A stretch of 64,000 nucleotides of DNA from Rothia sp. SD9660Na (GTDB lineage: Bacteria; Actinomycetota; Actinomycetes; Actinomycetales; Micrococcaceae): NCBI RefSeq assembly GCF_030064065.1, contig NZ_CP125946.1:2232001-2296000 (forward strand), written 5' to 3'. The notes beneath the pieces were generated by a model. That model did not search any database, was not told where the DNA came from, and was given only the letters and a program-made list of their open reading frames with translations. Positions 26,728 through 35,577 of the stretch are shown here, one piece after another (positions within the stretch are counted from its first letter, which is position 1; each line of letters starts with the position of its first letter). Made by a program: the position numbers and the translations under genes.

Positions 26728-27413
26728 TGCGAGACCTCCTCTGTAATCCGGCCGTCGACCATGGTGACGATGCGGTCGGTCTCAGCCGCCAGCTCGGGGT
26801 TGTGGGTAATGAAGACGATGGTCTTGCCCTGCTCGCGGTTGAGCTCGTGGAAGAGATCCATGACCATACGGCCGGTTTGGGAATCCAGGGCGCCGGTGGG
26901 CTCATCTGCCAGGAGCAGGGGCGGGTCGTTGGCCAGGGCGCGGGCGATAGCAACACGCTGCTTCTGGCCACCGGAGAGAGCTGTGGGGCTGTGGTTCATG
27001 CGGTCGGCCATGCCCATCTGCTCTAGCAGGTGGGCGGCTCGTTCGCGACGGTCACGGGGGTTGATACCGGCGTACATCATGGGCATTTCCACGTTCTTGA
27101 GGGCAGAAATACGGCCCACCAGGTTGAAGCTCTGGAAGATAAACCCGATGTTCTGGCTGCGGTAGTAAGCTAACTCGTCATCACTGAGGGAAGGGATATT
27201 CTCACCGGCGAAGGTGTAATAACCCTGGGTGGCCCGGTCGAGCAGGCCGATGATGTTCATCAGCGTGGTCTTACCTGAGCCGGACTGGCCCACCACCGAT
27301 ACAAACTCACCGCGATCGACGTGAAAGTCAACACCGGGGAGCACCGTAATGGCACTGGGCGTGCCCGCGTTGAAGGTTTTAACGATGCCTTGCATATCGA
27401 GCAGGGTGCTCAT
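26724..27413 (-). CDS. ABC transporter ATP-binding protein (MacB/LolD type)
   Basis: 229 residues. Walker A is GQSGSGKTT, the ABC signature ALSGGQKQR, Walker B LLLADEPTGALD, followed by the H-loop FITHN. Length and sequence match the free-standing ATPase of MacB/LolCDE-type mechanotransmission ABC systems. It lies 3 bp after the adaptor gene and overlaps the permease start by 4 bp. Confidence 0.92.
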   Translation of the reverse strand: MSTLLDMQGIVKTFNAGTPSAITVLPGVDFHVDRGEFVSVVGQSGSGKTTLMNIIGLLDRATQGYYTFAGENIPSLSDDELAYYRSQNIGFIFQSFNLVGRISALKNVEMPMMYAGINPRDRRERAAHLLEQMGMADRMNHSPTALSGGQKQRVAIARALANDPPLLLADEPTGALDSQTGRMVMDLFHELNREQGKTIVFITHNPELAAETDRIVTMVDGRITEEVSQ

Positions 27414-27416
27414 GGC

Positions 27417-28913
27417 CTACCACCCGAAGCTGGTGCCGGCGTCGAGGGTGACGGTTTCACCCACGCGGTAGCGGTAGGTTTCGCCGTAGGTGAGCACCAT
27501 GTCGCCGGAGGCTACATCGCCGCCGGTGATAGCGATGTCGAACTCGTTAGCCAGGCCGGTTTCAACGGAGCGCTCTTCGAGGGTGAAGGAGCCGTCGTCA
27601 TTAGCGACAGCCACCACAACACTCTCGCTACCGAGATCGTTAGTATAGACCGCATCCAGGGGCACCGCTAGGGAGCTTTCCTCTTCAGCGGTGATAATGC
27701 TGGCCTTGACGGAGGACCCCAGGTAGAGGCCGTCGCGGTCACCGGTAACTTCGATGGTGACGGTAAAGGTGGGTGAACCACCGGCTGCCATGCCCGCTGC
27801 TGCAGCCTCAGGATTGGTCTGCTGGGCAGAGTCGGCGATGGATGCGACCGAGGTGACGGTACCCGAGTACTCCTTGGTTCCGGTTGCCCCGGCGGTAAAG
27901 GTGACGCGGTTGCCTTCCTTGATGGTGGCAACGTCAGCCTCGCGGACGCTGGTGGTGATGGTGAGCTTGGAATCGTCACCGATGGTCACGACGGGGCCGG
28001 TTGCCGGCGCACCGGGCTTAGCTACGCTCATAACGACACCGTTGATGGGTGAAGTGAGGGTGGCTGAGCTGAGGTCCCCCTGCAGGGCACCGAGGGTCTG
28101 GTCGCGAGTGGTTTCTGCGCTGGTCAGGGCGGTGCGGGCGCTATTGAGCTCGGTTTCGAGGGCTGAAAGCTGGGTGTTGGCGGAGGTGCGGGCGGTGGCG
28201 ACGGCGGTGTCTGCGTCCGCCTTTGCCCCGTTAGCCAGACGCAGGGCCGACTCAGCGGCGGCGACTTCGGCGTTAATCATGGTGAGGTCTTCACCGGCAG
28301 CAGCGGCCTGATCGCGCATCTGATACTTGGCGTTGAGGTCGGTGGCAGCCAGGGAGGCTTGTTCGTTAGCGGAGCGCTGGGTAGCGAGGGCCGCTAGAAT
28401 TTCGGGGTTGGTGCCGTTGGTGATTCCCTGGCTGTACTGGTCGTAGGCGGTTTGCGCTGCGGTCAGAGCGCCCTGGGCGCTGGTGACGGCCCCGTCGAGC
28501 TGGGTGCGTTGGGTATCGAGGTCCCCCTGCAAGGTGGAGGTGTCGATGGTGGCTAGGGTCTGGCCGAGCTCAACCCGGTCGCCGACCTCTACCTCAACGG
28601 AGCTGATGGGGCTGGTGAGGTGGGTGGTGATGGAGCGGACTTCGCCGGGGGCGATGGTACCGTCCACCCGTACTTTGTTGCTGACGCCTTCGTCGCTCAA
28701 AATCAGGTAGTCGGTGGAGGGGATGGAGTTCTGAGCACTGGTGTTGCCACCAAACATGCTACCCACGACTAGCGCACCGATGGCGATGAGAGCGATGACG
28801 CCTACAGCCAGACCAATGAGTACCTTAGTGAGGGTGCTCATTTTCTTTTTGGCAGGCGGACGCCGGTGCGCAGCTTCCGGTACTTGAGTCGGAGGTGTGG
28901 GGGTTGTGCTCAT
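27417..28913 (-). CDS. HlyD/MacA-like adaptor protein of the ABC exporter
   Basis: 498 residues: a cytoplasmic Pro/Lys-rich tail, one membrane helix (LTKVLIGLAVGVIALIAIGA), and a long extracytoplasmic part. The latter has a split biotinyl-lipoyl-like domain (VEVGDRVELGQTLATIDT ... ATLTSPINGVVMSVAKPG) interrupted by an alpha-helical coiled-coil hairpin rich in Ala/Thr (about 150-300), then beta-barrel and membrane-proximal domains. In a Gram-positive cell it cannot reach an outer membrane, so it probably helps to pass the substrate across the wall region or regulates the permease. Confidence 0.85.
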   Translation of the reverse strand: MSTTPTPPTQVPEAAHRRPPAKKKMSTLTKVLIGLAVGVIALIAIGALVVGSMFGGNTSAQNSIPSTDYLILSDEGVSNKVRVDGTIAPGEVRSITTHLTSPISSVEVEVGDRVELGQTLATIDTSTLQGDLDTQRTQLDGAVTSAQGALTAAQTAYDQYSQGITNGTNPEILAALATQRSANEQASLAATDLNAKYQMRDQAAAAGEDLTMINAEVAAAESALRLANGAKADADTAVATARTSANTQLSALETELNSARTALTSAETTRDQTLGALQGDLSSATLTSPINGVVMSVAKPGAPATGPVVTIGDDSKLTITTSVREADVATIKEGNRVTFTAGATGTKEYSGTVTSVASIADSAQQTNPEAAAAGMAAGGSPTFTVTIEVTGDRDGLYLGSSVKASIITAEEESSLAVPLDAVYTNDLGSESVVVAVANDDGSFTLEERSVETGLANEFDIAITGGDVASGDMVLTYGETYRYRVGETVTLDAGTSFGW

Positions 28914-29057
28914 GGTGCTGGCCCTTCACTAGCGGAGATAAATGTAGTGCAGTTCTCTTTTAGTGTAAGTGCTAACCTGCCCAGACAACACCCGGTTGAT
29001 GCTCAGAAAACAACAAATCATACCCGGGTATGAGGAGGGGCGCCGCGAGTTCATCCT

Positions 29058-29474
29058 CTAGGCGAAGCCACTTCCCACCCACATAATGAAGGCCAAGGCA
29101 AGAAATAAGAATAGCGGGGCAGCGACGATAATCAGCACCCCCAAGATCAGGGCGATGATTGCAGTGATTTTCTCTCGGCCCTTCACGAATAGGGCCCCTA
29201 TTCCCAGCCCCATGGCACCGAGCCAGGTAAACCCTGTGGGTAGGACGATGTTGAGTTCCCAGCCGAAAAAGAAAAAGTTGGCGAGCCCTAGGCAGGCCAT
29301 AAGTAGCATCATGACCAGGGAGATTGTGCCGTAGGGATTGAGCTTGTTTGTCTCGTGGGGCATATGCACCCCCGGCAGTGGGTACACAAGGGGCTGGCCC
29401 GGGTGAGGCGGGCGAGCTGGGGCTGGAGGTAGCGGGTAGGGCGGACGTTCGGGGTGCTGGAAAGTGTTGTTCAT
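29058..29474 (-). CDS. DUF4190-like small membrane protein
   Basis: 138 residues with a Pro-rich N-terminal third (PERPPYPLPPAPARPPHPG) and then four hydrophobic helices, starting after NKLNPYGTISLVMM. This 'N.lA..sl...' entry into paired helices is typical of DUF4190-type actinobacterial membrane proteins of unknown function. I chose the ATG at 29474 over upstream starts because the Pro-rich tail begins there. It stands alone between the ABC exporter and hsdR. Confidence 0.6.
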   Translation of the reverse strand: MNNTFQHPERPPYPLPPAPARPPHPGQPLVYPLPGVHMPHETNKLNPYGTISLVMMLLMACLGLANFFFFGWELNIVLPTGFTWLGAMGLGIGALFVKGREKITAIIALILGVLIIVAAPLFLFLALAFIMWVGSGFA

Positions 29475-29524
29475 GGCACCAGTATGGGAAAAAATTTTGG
29501 CTCCCACTAGGTCTTTTAGAAATC

Positions 29525-29584
29525 TGTGGATAACTCCGGGGTGCCCGGCGGATTTATGACCGAGCATTACAGGGGTTATCCACA
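29525..29584. promoter_or_regulatory. Inverted pair of consensus DnaA boxes
   Basis: TGTGGATAA (29525-29533) and TTATCCACA (29576-29584) are perfect consensus DnaA boxes in inverted orientation, each extended to TCTGTGGATAAC / GTTATCCACAGA. They fall in the gap between the DUF4190-like gene and hsdR. A second, similarly arranged pair is at 48299-48377. No other origin features are present. Confidence 0.6.
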
Positions 29585-29643
29585 GACGCGCCGATAGGCA
29601 GGCACCTCAGGGAGCACCGGGGCATCCTGTGATAGTCGGTGCA

Positions 29644-32600
29644 TCACTCCCCGTTCTGCCTCTTGCTCCTTTCCTCCGCGATGATTTCCATTTGCTCTAG
29701 GACGCGGCGGCGGGCTTCATCCTGACCTTTCGGCGGATATTTGTGCTTGCGAAGCAGACGTTTAACAGTTTTGCGCAGTTTGGCACGCTGCGTGGGCTGA
29801 GAGAGCCAGTCCCGGTGCGATCCCTGGATGGCGTTTGCAATTCCGCGAGCGATGTCTGCCAGGGCATCGGCAGAGTACTCTAGTTCAGCTCGGTCGCAAG
29901 CTTCGAGAGTATCGTAAAAAATCATTTCATCGTAGGTGAGGCCCAGCTCCTCGCCGCGCATTGCTTCTTGTTTAAGCTCTTTACCCAGTTCGATGATGTG
30001 TTCCATGATTTCAACGAAGCTTAGCTGCGAGTTGTTGTATTTTGTGACAAGGTCCTGCAGCTTTTCGCCGTAGTAGGCCTGACGGGTCTGGTTATGCCCG
30101 ACGGTATCTCGCATTTGTCGTTGCATTGCCTTACGCAAGGCTTCCAGAGCTAACGGTTCACTGGAATTTTCGGCTGCCTGGCGGGCGAAGTCTAGGTTGA
30201 GCTCATTGAGGTCTGGTGCGGGAATTCCTGCAAGCTTGTGGAGGTCTTTCACTTCACCGGTTTCGATGAGCCCTTCGGTGTAGTTTTCTAGCAGGCGCTT
30301 GATGTCTTCAGGCACAGGCAAACCACGACTAACCCGGTCTTCGGCTAGGTTCTTGGCTGCGGCTACGCGTACCTCTTCAAAGAACTGCACATAGACTGTT
30401 TTCTGCTTGAGTTCTTTGACTTTGTCGTTTTCATGGGTGGAGGCAACAAAGTTGTACAGCCGAGTGAGTTGGGAACTGCGTTCTACAAACTTGCTGTAGA
30501 TGCTCTTCTCCGTTTTTTGGGGACGGCGTGGTGTTCCGTCAATAGAGTCCGAATCCTTGATGACGGGTTCGGTTGCCTGGCGGTTACTGAGCAGGAATCC
30601 CATAACCATGCGGAGGGCCGCGATACGGTCTGCTGGGTTAGGGCGATGGTTACCCTCACCGAGAATTTTCTCCTTCCACCCGTGCACAGGTTGTAGTAGG
30701 TATTCAATTTCGGTGATGAGATTGAGAGCGTTTTCCGCAGCGGTTTGCATATCGTGCTCGCCGGGTGCACCTGCAGTATGGCTACTCGCATAGATGCCGA
30801 GGGCCTCACGCAAGTTATCGATGATGGGCGCATAACCAACGAGCAGGGCTTCCTGTTTTTCTTTGTAGGTTCGGTTGACGCGGGCAAGAGCCTGCATGAG
30901 CAGGGCACCTTTAAGGGGGCGGTCAAGGTACATGGTGTGGAGCGCTGGCGCGTCGAACCCTGTGAGGAGCATTGACTGCACGATGATGAGCTCGAGCGGG
31001 TCATTGGGATTCTTCAAACGGGCCTGTAGCGTCTTTGATGCCTGACCGTTACGGGCAAATCGGGCGATATCCTCTTCGTCTGAGGCGGACCCAGTGTAGA
31101 GCACCTGGATTTTTCCGTCGTTGATACCGGTTCCCGCCCAGTCTGGGCGGAGCTCGATGATGTGGTCGTAGAGGTCAGCACAAACCTGCCTGGTCACGCC
31201 AACGATCATGCCTTTACCGGGTACTCCGATGAGCTGTTTCATGGAGCTGCTGCGGGTTTCCCAGTGTTCTACGAGGTCTGCTGCCAGTTTCTTGAGGCGG
31301 TTTGGTGAACCGTACATGGTGTTCATGCGCAGCACAGCCTGTTCGGTCTTCCTGCGCTCTGCTTCGTCGAGTTCTTCAGTCAGGCGCTCGGCGACATCAT
31401 TGATATTTTCGATGGTTTCGCCGTCTGGCAGTTCCAGGGGGATGTAGCGGGACTCGTATTTGACGGGTACGGTGGCACCGTCTTTAACTGCGCGGGTGAG
31501 ATCGTAGATATCGATATAGTCACCAAAGACTGCTTGGGTGTTGGTCTCTAGCTTTTCGATGGGGGTGCCGGTAAAGGCAATGAAGCTGGCCTTGGGTAGC
31601 GCGTCGCGGATGTTGCGGGCAAAACCATCGAGATTGTCGTAGTGGGAGCGGTGCGCTTCGTCCACCATGATGATGATGTTTGAGCGGTCTGAGAGCATTT
31701 GGTGGCTGAGACCGGCGTCTTTTTCATCTTTGGTTTTGGCGAATTTTTGTAGGGTGGTGAAGTAAATACCGCCCTGCTGGCGCCCCTGTAGTTCGCTGCG
31801 AAGCTCAGCGATACTTTCAATTTCGTAAGGGGTTTCCGGCAGGAAATCTAGGGTGGATGAGAAGGTGTTAAAGAGCTGGTCGTCAAGGTCGGTGCGGTCA
31901 GTGACGACGATGGTGGTGGGGTTGTTGAGGTGCTGGTGGCGCATGACGATGTTGTCGTAGAAGACCATTTCAAGGGATTTACCTGAGCCCTGGGTGTGCC
32001 AGACGACGCCGATTTGGCGGTTTCCGGTGACTGCTCGCATGGTTTCGGTGACAGCACGACTTACGGCGAAGTATTGGTGGGGTTTGGCGATGATTTTGGT
32101 GGTTTGGACGCCGCCCTGTTCATTAGGAACGCTGGTGAACACAATGTAGTTGTTGAGCAGGTCGAGGAAGCGTTCTTGGTTGGCGACACCGAAGAGGAGG
32201 GCTTCGAGGGCGGTTTGGGATTCGTAGTCTGAGGGGTCTGGTGTTTCTGTGGTGAAGTCGATGAGTTTGCCGTCGTCGTCCACGTTCCAGACAGACATGT
32301 GAGGGTAGGGGGTGAAGGGGGTTCCGTAGCGGGCGGTGATGCCGTCGCTGATGATGGTGAGGACGTTGTAGCGGAAGGCTAGGGGGAAGTCGTGCAGGTA
32401 CTGGTTGATTTGGTTGTGAGCACCTCGGAGGTCTGCGTTGGGGTCGCCTGCGCGTTTGAGTTCGATGATGCCGACGGGTAGGCCGTTGCAGTAGAGCACG
32501 ATGTCGAAGCGGCGTTCTTTGTCGAGGGTTTTGAGGGTGACTTGTTGGACGGCGAGCCAGCGGTTTTCGTCGGGGTTGCGGCTGATGATGCGTACGGTGG

Positions 32601-32967
32601 GGTTGTATTCGCTGCCGTCGTGGCGTTTGATGGTGAGACCCTTGTACCCCTTAGTGATGTATTTGTGGGCTTCGCGGTTTTCGGCTTTGGGGTCGATGGA
32701 TGCGGCGGTGAGGACGCTTTCGGCGACGGTTCGTATGTCTTCTGGGGTGAGTTCGGGGTTGAGGCGGGCGATGGCTTCACGGAGCATGCCGGGGATTTCG
32801 AGGGTGTCGTTTTTCTCGCGGAGGTGCTCGTAGGGGAGCTTGCCGTTGATGTCGTCCTCGCCTCTGGCGTTAGGGGCGATTTGTGTGCCGTGGAGGGGTT
32901 GCCAGCTGAGTTCTCCGAGAATGTCGAGTGCGAAGCTTTCCCATTCTGATTCGTCGATGAATGCCAT
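29644..32967 (-). CDS. hsdR: Type I restriction enzyme R (motor/nuclease) subunit
   Basis: 1107 residues. The N-terminal PD-(D/E)xK nuclease core is FDIVLY...GIIELK with D155, E169 and K171. The SF2 translocase follows with Walker A-type HTQGSGKS (324-331) and DEAH (436-439), then a helical C-terminal part for binding the methylase core. Length and motif order are normal for an EcoR124-like HsdR. The gene is separated from hsdM and hsdS by about 4.7 kb holding a toxin-antitoxin pair and an A+T-rich two-gene module, and has its own upstream palindromic repeats. Confidence 0.94.
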   Translation of the reverse strand: MAFIDESEWESFALDILGELSWQPLHGTQIAPNARGEDDINGKLPYEHLREKNDTLEIPGMLREAIARLNPELTPEDIRTVAESVLTAASIDPKAENREAHKYITKGYKGLTIKRHDGSEYNPTVRIISRNPDENRWLAVQQVTLKTLDKERRFDIVLYCNGLPVGIIELKRAGDPNADLRGAHNQINQYLHDFPLAFRYNVLTIISDGITARYGTPFTPYPHMSVWNVDDDGKLIDFTTETPDPSDYESQTALEALLFGVANQERFLDLLNNYIVFTSVPNEQGGVQTTKIIAKPHQYFAVSRAVTETMRAVTGNRQIGVVWHTQGSGKSLEMVFYDNIVMRHQHLNNPTTIVVTDRTDLDDQLFNTFSSTLDFLPETPYEIESIAELRSELQGRQQGGIYFTTLQKFAKTKDEKDAGLSHQMLSDRSNIIIMVDEAHRSHYDNLDGFARNIRDALPKASFIAFTGTPIEKLETNTQAVFGDYIDIYDLTRAVKDGATVPVKYESRYIPLELPDGETIENINDVAERLTEELDEAERRKTEQAVLRMNTMYGSPNRLKKLAADLVEHWETRSSSMKQLIGVPGKGMIVGVTRQVCADLYDHIIELRPDWAGTGINDGKIQVLYTGSASDEEDIARFARNGQASKTLQARLKNPNDPLELIIVQSMLLTGFDAPALHTMYLDRPLKGALLMQALARVNRTYKEKQEALLVGYAPIIDNLREALGIYASSHTAGAPGEHDMQTAAENALNLITEIEYLLQPVHGWKEKILGEGNHRPNPADRIAALRMVMGFLLSNRQATEPVIKDSDSIDGTPRRPQKTEKSIYSKFVERSSQLTRLYNFVASTHENDKVKELKQKTVYVQFFEEVRVAAAKNLAEDRVSRGLPVPEDIKRLLENYTEGLIETGEVKDLHKLAGIPAPDLNELNLDFARQAAENSSEPLALEALRKAMQRQMRDTVGHNQTRQAYYGEKLQDLVTKYNNSQLSFVEIMEHIIELGKELKQEAMRGEELGLTYDEMIFYDTLEACDRAELEYSADALADIARGIANAIQGSHRDWLSQPTQRAKLRKTVKRLLRKHKYPPKGQDEARRRVLEQMEIIAEERSKRQNGE

Positions 32968-33455
32968 GGTTCTGTTCCTTTGCTAGGGGTGTCTTATCTG
33001 TTCCTAGCTTATGCAAGGGGAAATCATTGGGAGAAGTGTGACAGTGATAATGGGGCGTATCAGTTGCTCTCTTGATGTTTGGGTAGGTACCCGCTGTATG
33101 CCCTTCCAGCAGCAATAAACTGAAAGATTGTACAATCTTTTGCACAGTCACTGTACAATCTTTTGGGCTTCCAACCACTTGCCAAGGAGTGTGTTCTGAG
33201 CACTCAATCGTGCCCTGTGCGAGGTATTCATCACGCTATGGTTCACCTAGCGCTGGAACCGTAGGTGGCTTATCTCTATAGAACCGCCGCCCAGAACGTG
33301 CCATGCTTTTCTTCACTTTTGTGTAGCGCTGGTTTACATCAATAGATTAAATTAGAGGTAGAGTCCCCTCATACCGTTAAGAAGCCTAGTATCAAGCTAT
33401 CTCGGTCATGTCATAGGGGGTGTTTTCTTAAGCAGTTTTTGTGAGGGGGTGTAGT
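32968..33455. other. Gap between hsdR and the toxin-antitoxin pair
   Basis: A 488-bp divergent intergenic region. It contains the hsdR promoter side with the GTACAATC repeats (listed separately) and the promoter of the ImmA-type gene. Otherwise it is A+T-richer sequence in which I see no gene. Confidence 0.6.
33123..33165. promoter_or_regulatory. Palindrome and direct repeat upstream of hsdR
   Basis: AAAGATTGTACAATCTTT (33123-33140) is a perfect 18-bp palindrome, and GTACAATCTTTTG is repeated at 33130-33142 and 33153-33165, 23 bp (about two helical turns) apart. The site is 156 bp upstream of the hsdR start and about 290 bp upstream of the divergent ImmA-type gene, whose HTH could be the ligand. 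Confidence 0.55.
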
Positions 33456-34601
33456 GTGAGCGTTCGGGTCCCGGTGAAACCCGCTTTGATTTCTTGGGCT
33501 TTGGAACAAGCTAGTGTTGAACCTGGTGATTTGCGGCTAGGCGACAAGGTGGTGGGTTGGCTTGAAGGCTCATTGCAGCCGACTTTAAAGCAGCTACAGG
33601 ATTTTGCGAAGAGCACTCACGTTCCCTTTGGCTACTTGATGATGAGTGAGCCACCAGTGCTTGAGAAGCCTTTGCCTGATTTTCGCAGGCGTGATGGGCG
33701 CAGTAGCCGTTATTCTCAGGAACTAACCGATGAGATTTACGCACAGCAGCGTAAGCAGGTTTGGTTCCGCGATTATGCGCTTGATCAGGGTCTGGACGTT
33801 GTGGATTGGGTTGGTAGTGCCAGCTTAAGTGACGCACCTGAGACTGTAGCAATGCGTTTACGTGAGCAGTGGAATTTTTATACTGCCAGCAAGGCACAGA
33901 GCTATGTTGAGTCTCGCAAGGAGGTTTTTACTTTCCTTGAGAATCAGGGTGTTCTTGTAAGCGTGGCTGGCTATTTTGGCTCCACCCGTAGGCCTTTTGA
34001 TACTCAAGAGTTCAGTGGCTTTTCTCTTTCTGATGAGTACGCTCCGCTTATTTTTGTGAATGGCAAAGAGTCTCATGCTGCTCAGGTTTTCACGATGTTC
34101 CATGAAGTGGGGCATTTGGTTTTGGGTGAGTCTGGTGTGTCTGATGATGCTGAAGAGAGCGGAAGCTTAAGTCGTTCTGAGCGTTGGTGCGATGAGTTTG
34201 CAGCGGCCTTTCTCATGCCCGCCAGTGAGGTGAGCAGGCTTGCTCTGCGTTCCTTGGGCGAGGACGCGGTGTTACCTGTGGCGAAGCGTTTTAGGGTGAG
34301 TGCGTTGGCTCTGCTGAATCGGCTTCGGGATTTGAAGCTGATTTCTTGTGAGCAGTGGTCTGTGGCTTACCCTGAGTTTGAGGCTCGGGCTTTGGAGGTT
34401 TTGCGGCAGAAAACCGAGAAGGGGTCTTCTGGTGGCGAGTTTTATAAGTCGCACCCCTTTGTAGTGGGGCCGCGTTTTGCGCGGGCAGTGTACCGCGAGG
34501 CGCGTAGCGGTAGGATGTCGTATCCTGATGCCCAGCATTTGTTGGGAGTTAGGCAGACTAAGACTTTTGAGCGTTTCGCACGTGAGGTTGGTGCTTGGTG
34601 A
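33456..34601 (+). CDS. HTH + ImmA/IrrE metallopeptidase, likely antitoxin
   Basis: 381 residues. The N-terminal segment (about 1-60) has an XRE-like helix-turn-helix ending TLKQLQDFAKSTHVPFGYL. The C-terminal COG2856 domain has the zinc motif HEVGH (216-220) and a downstream Glu in WCDEFAAAFLMP. The GTG start at 33456 follows GAGGGGG. Its stop overlaps the start of the PIN-domain gene (TGATG). COG2856-HTH proteins paired with small nuclease toxins are predicted toxin-antitoxin systems; here the HTH-protease should repress the operon and control toxin release. Confidence 0.85.
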   Translation: MSVRVPVKPALISWALEQASVEPGDLRLGDKVVGWLEGSLQPTLKQLQDFAKSTHVPFGYLMMSEPPVLEKPLPDFRRRDGRSSRYSQELTDEIYAQQRKQVWFRDYALDQGLDVVDWVGSASLSDAPETVAMRLREQWNFYTASKAQSYVESRKEVFTFLENQGVLVSVAGYFGSTRRPFDTQEFSGFSLSDEYAPLIFVNGKESHAAQVFTMFHEVGHLVLGESGVSDDAEESGSLSRSERWCDEFAAAFLMPASEVSRLALRSLGEDAVLPVAKRFRVSALALLNRLRDLKLISCEQWSVAYPEFEARALEVLRQKTEKGSSGGEFYKSHPFVVGPRFARAVYREARSGRMSYPDAQHLLGVRQTKTFERFAREVGAW

Positions 34602-35077
34602 TGTTCCTGGTAGATACCAATATTTTGGTTGAGGCATACCGCCGCTACTATGCTTTTGACCTTGTGCCGAGTTTCTGGGAGTTCCTTGATCGGAATTTTG
34701 GCGCTGGGAGCCTGGTAAGTATTAAACCTGTGCTGGATGAGCTCAAGGAAGGCAACGATGCTCTGACTGAGTGGGCAAAGAACAGATCTCGTTTCTTCAG
34801 GGATATTGCTGATGGTGCAACCATTCAGGCGATGGGTGAGATTGCGGATTGGGTAAGGCAGCAAGGTTATAGGCAGTCAGCGGTAGATGAGTTTTTGGGA
34901 ATTGCTGATTACTTTCTCGTGGCCTATGCTGCAGCGCATGGTTTGACTGTTTTGACTCATGAACTGCCGCGCCCTGAGGCTAAGAAGCGCGTTCTGATTC
35001 CAGATGTTTGCCGTGCTTTCGGTGTAGATTACGTTGATACATTCACGATGATGCGTGATCTCGAAGCCAGTTTCTAG
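34601..35077 (+). CDS. DUF4411-like PIN-domain RNase, likely toxin
   Basis: 158 residues beginning MFLVDTNILVEAYRRYY, the classic PIN-domain opening with the first catalytic Asp at residue 5. Further acidic positions follow (DELKEG, then DEFLGIADYFLVAYA and LTHE), and the overall pattern matches DUF4411 proteins, which accompany ImmA/HTH partners. The ATG overlaps the antitoxin stop by one base; GTG 34598 or TTG 34595 are alternatives. Predicted activity is metal-dependent RNA cleavage. The RNA target is unknown. Confidence 0.82.
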   Translation: MFLVDTNILVEAYRRYYAFDLVPSFWEFLDRNFGAGSLVSIKPVLDELKEGNDALTEWAKNRSRFFRDIADGATIQAMGEIADWVRQQGYRQSAVDEFLGIADYFLVAYAAAHGLTVLTHELPRPEAKKRVLIPDVCRAFGVDYVDTFTMMRDLEASF

Positions 35078-35089
35078 CTCTTCAAACAG

Positions 35090-35150
35090 GTAGCCGCTAC
35101 TTTGTTTGTTTCACTAAATACAACAGATGAAGTAGCGACTTCCTTCTTTT
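35090..35150 (+). terminator. Possible terminator of the toxin-antitoxin operon
   Basis: AGCCGCTACTT (35092-35102) and AAGTAGCGACT (35130-35140) pair with one mismatch around a 27-nt A+T-rich loop, followed by TCCTTCTTTT. The loop is long, so the assignment is tentative. Confidence 0.4.
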
Positions 35151-35577
35151 AGCCTACCGAAATATGGAGTCACCGCGTAACTAATGAATTGCCCCGTATA
35201 GATAAGTCCTACTTACTGCTAATGGCTCCAGGTATTTTTTCTTTAACGCTCTTTCGGTGCATGCCGCTAATCGCATTCACAGTGCATTCGACTTCACGGA
35301 TATAAGAGTAGGAGCAGTTAAAAGTGAGTGGCACTGGGTGAGGGGTGCCGAAAAGTTGACATAGGTAAACCTGGTATGAACTGCTTAGCGCACGAAGCAA
35401 GCCGAGAGCCCTGACCCATCATGGCTGCGCTAGGAACTAGCTAGAGGCCCATGGCATATACTTCATACACCCTGGGGACATGAGCTTCCAGATTCATTAA
35501 ATTATTTTTTACAATTAAGCATAAGGCGCATGGATGATGAAAAATCATGGTCAAAGTCAGAAGATTATAAATAATAT
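35151..35577. other. Gap between the toxin gene and the PD-(D/E)xK gene
   Basis: About 430 bp of intermediate to A+T-rich sequence, with both flanking genes converging on it. Short frames exist but none has a plausible start, codon use or recognisable product. It may be a scar of the insertion that brought the A+T-rich module. Confidence 0.5.

Noticed and set aside
29525..29584. Chromosomal or plasmid replication origin
   Set aside because: Only two DnaA boxes, no dnaA/dnaN/repA gene and no A+T-rich unwinding region next to them.
35151..35577. tRNA or small RNA gene in the gap after the toxin gene
   Set aside because: No cloverleaf, CCA end or clear promoter-terminator pair could be recognised.
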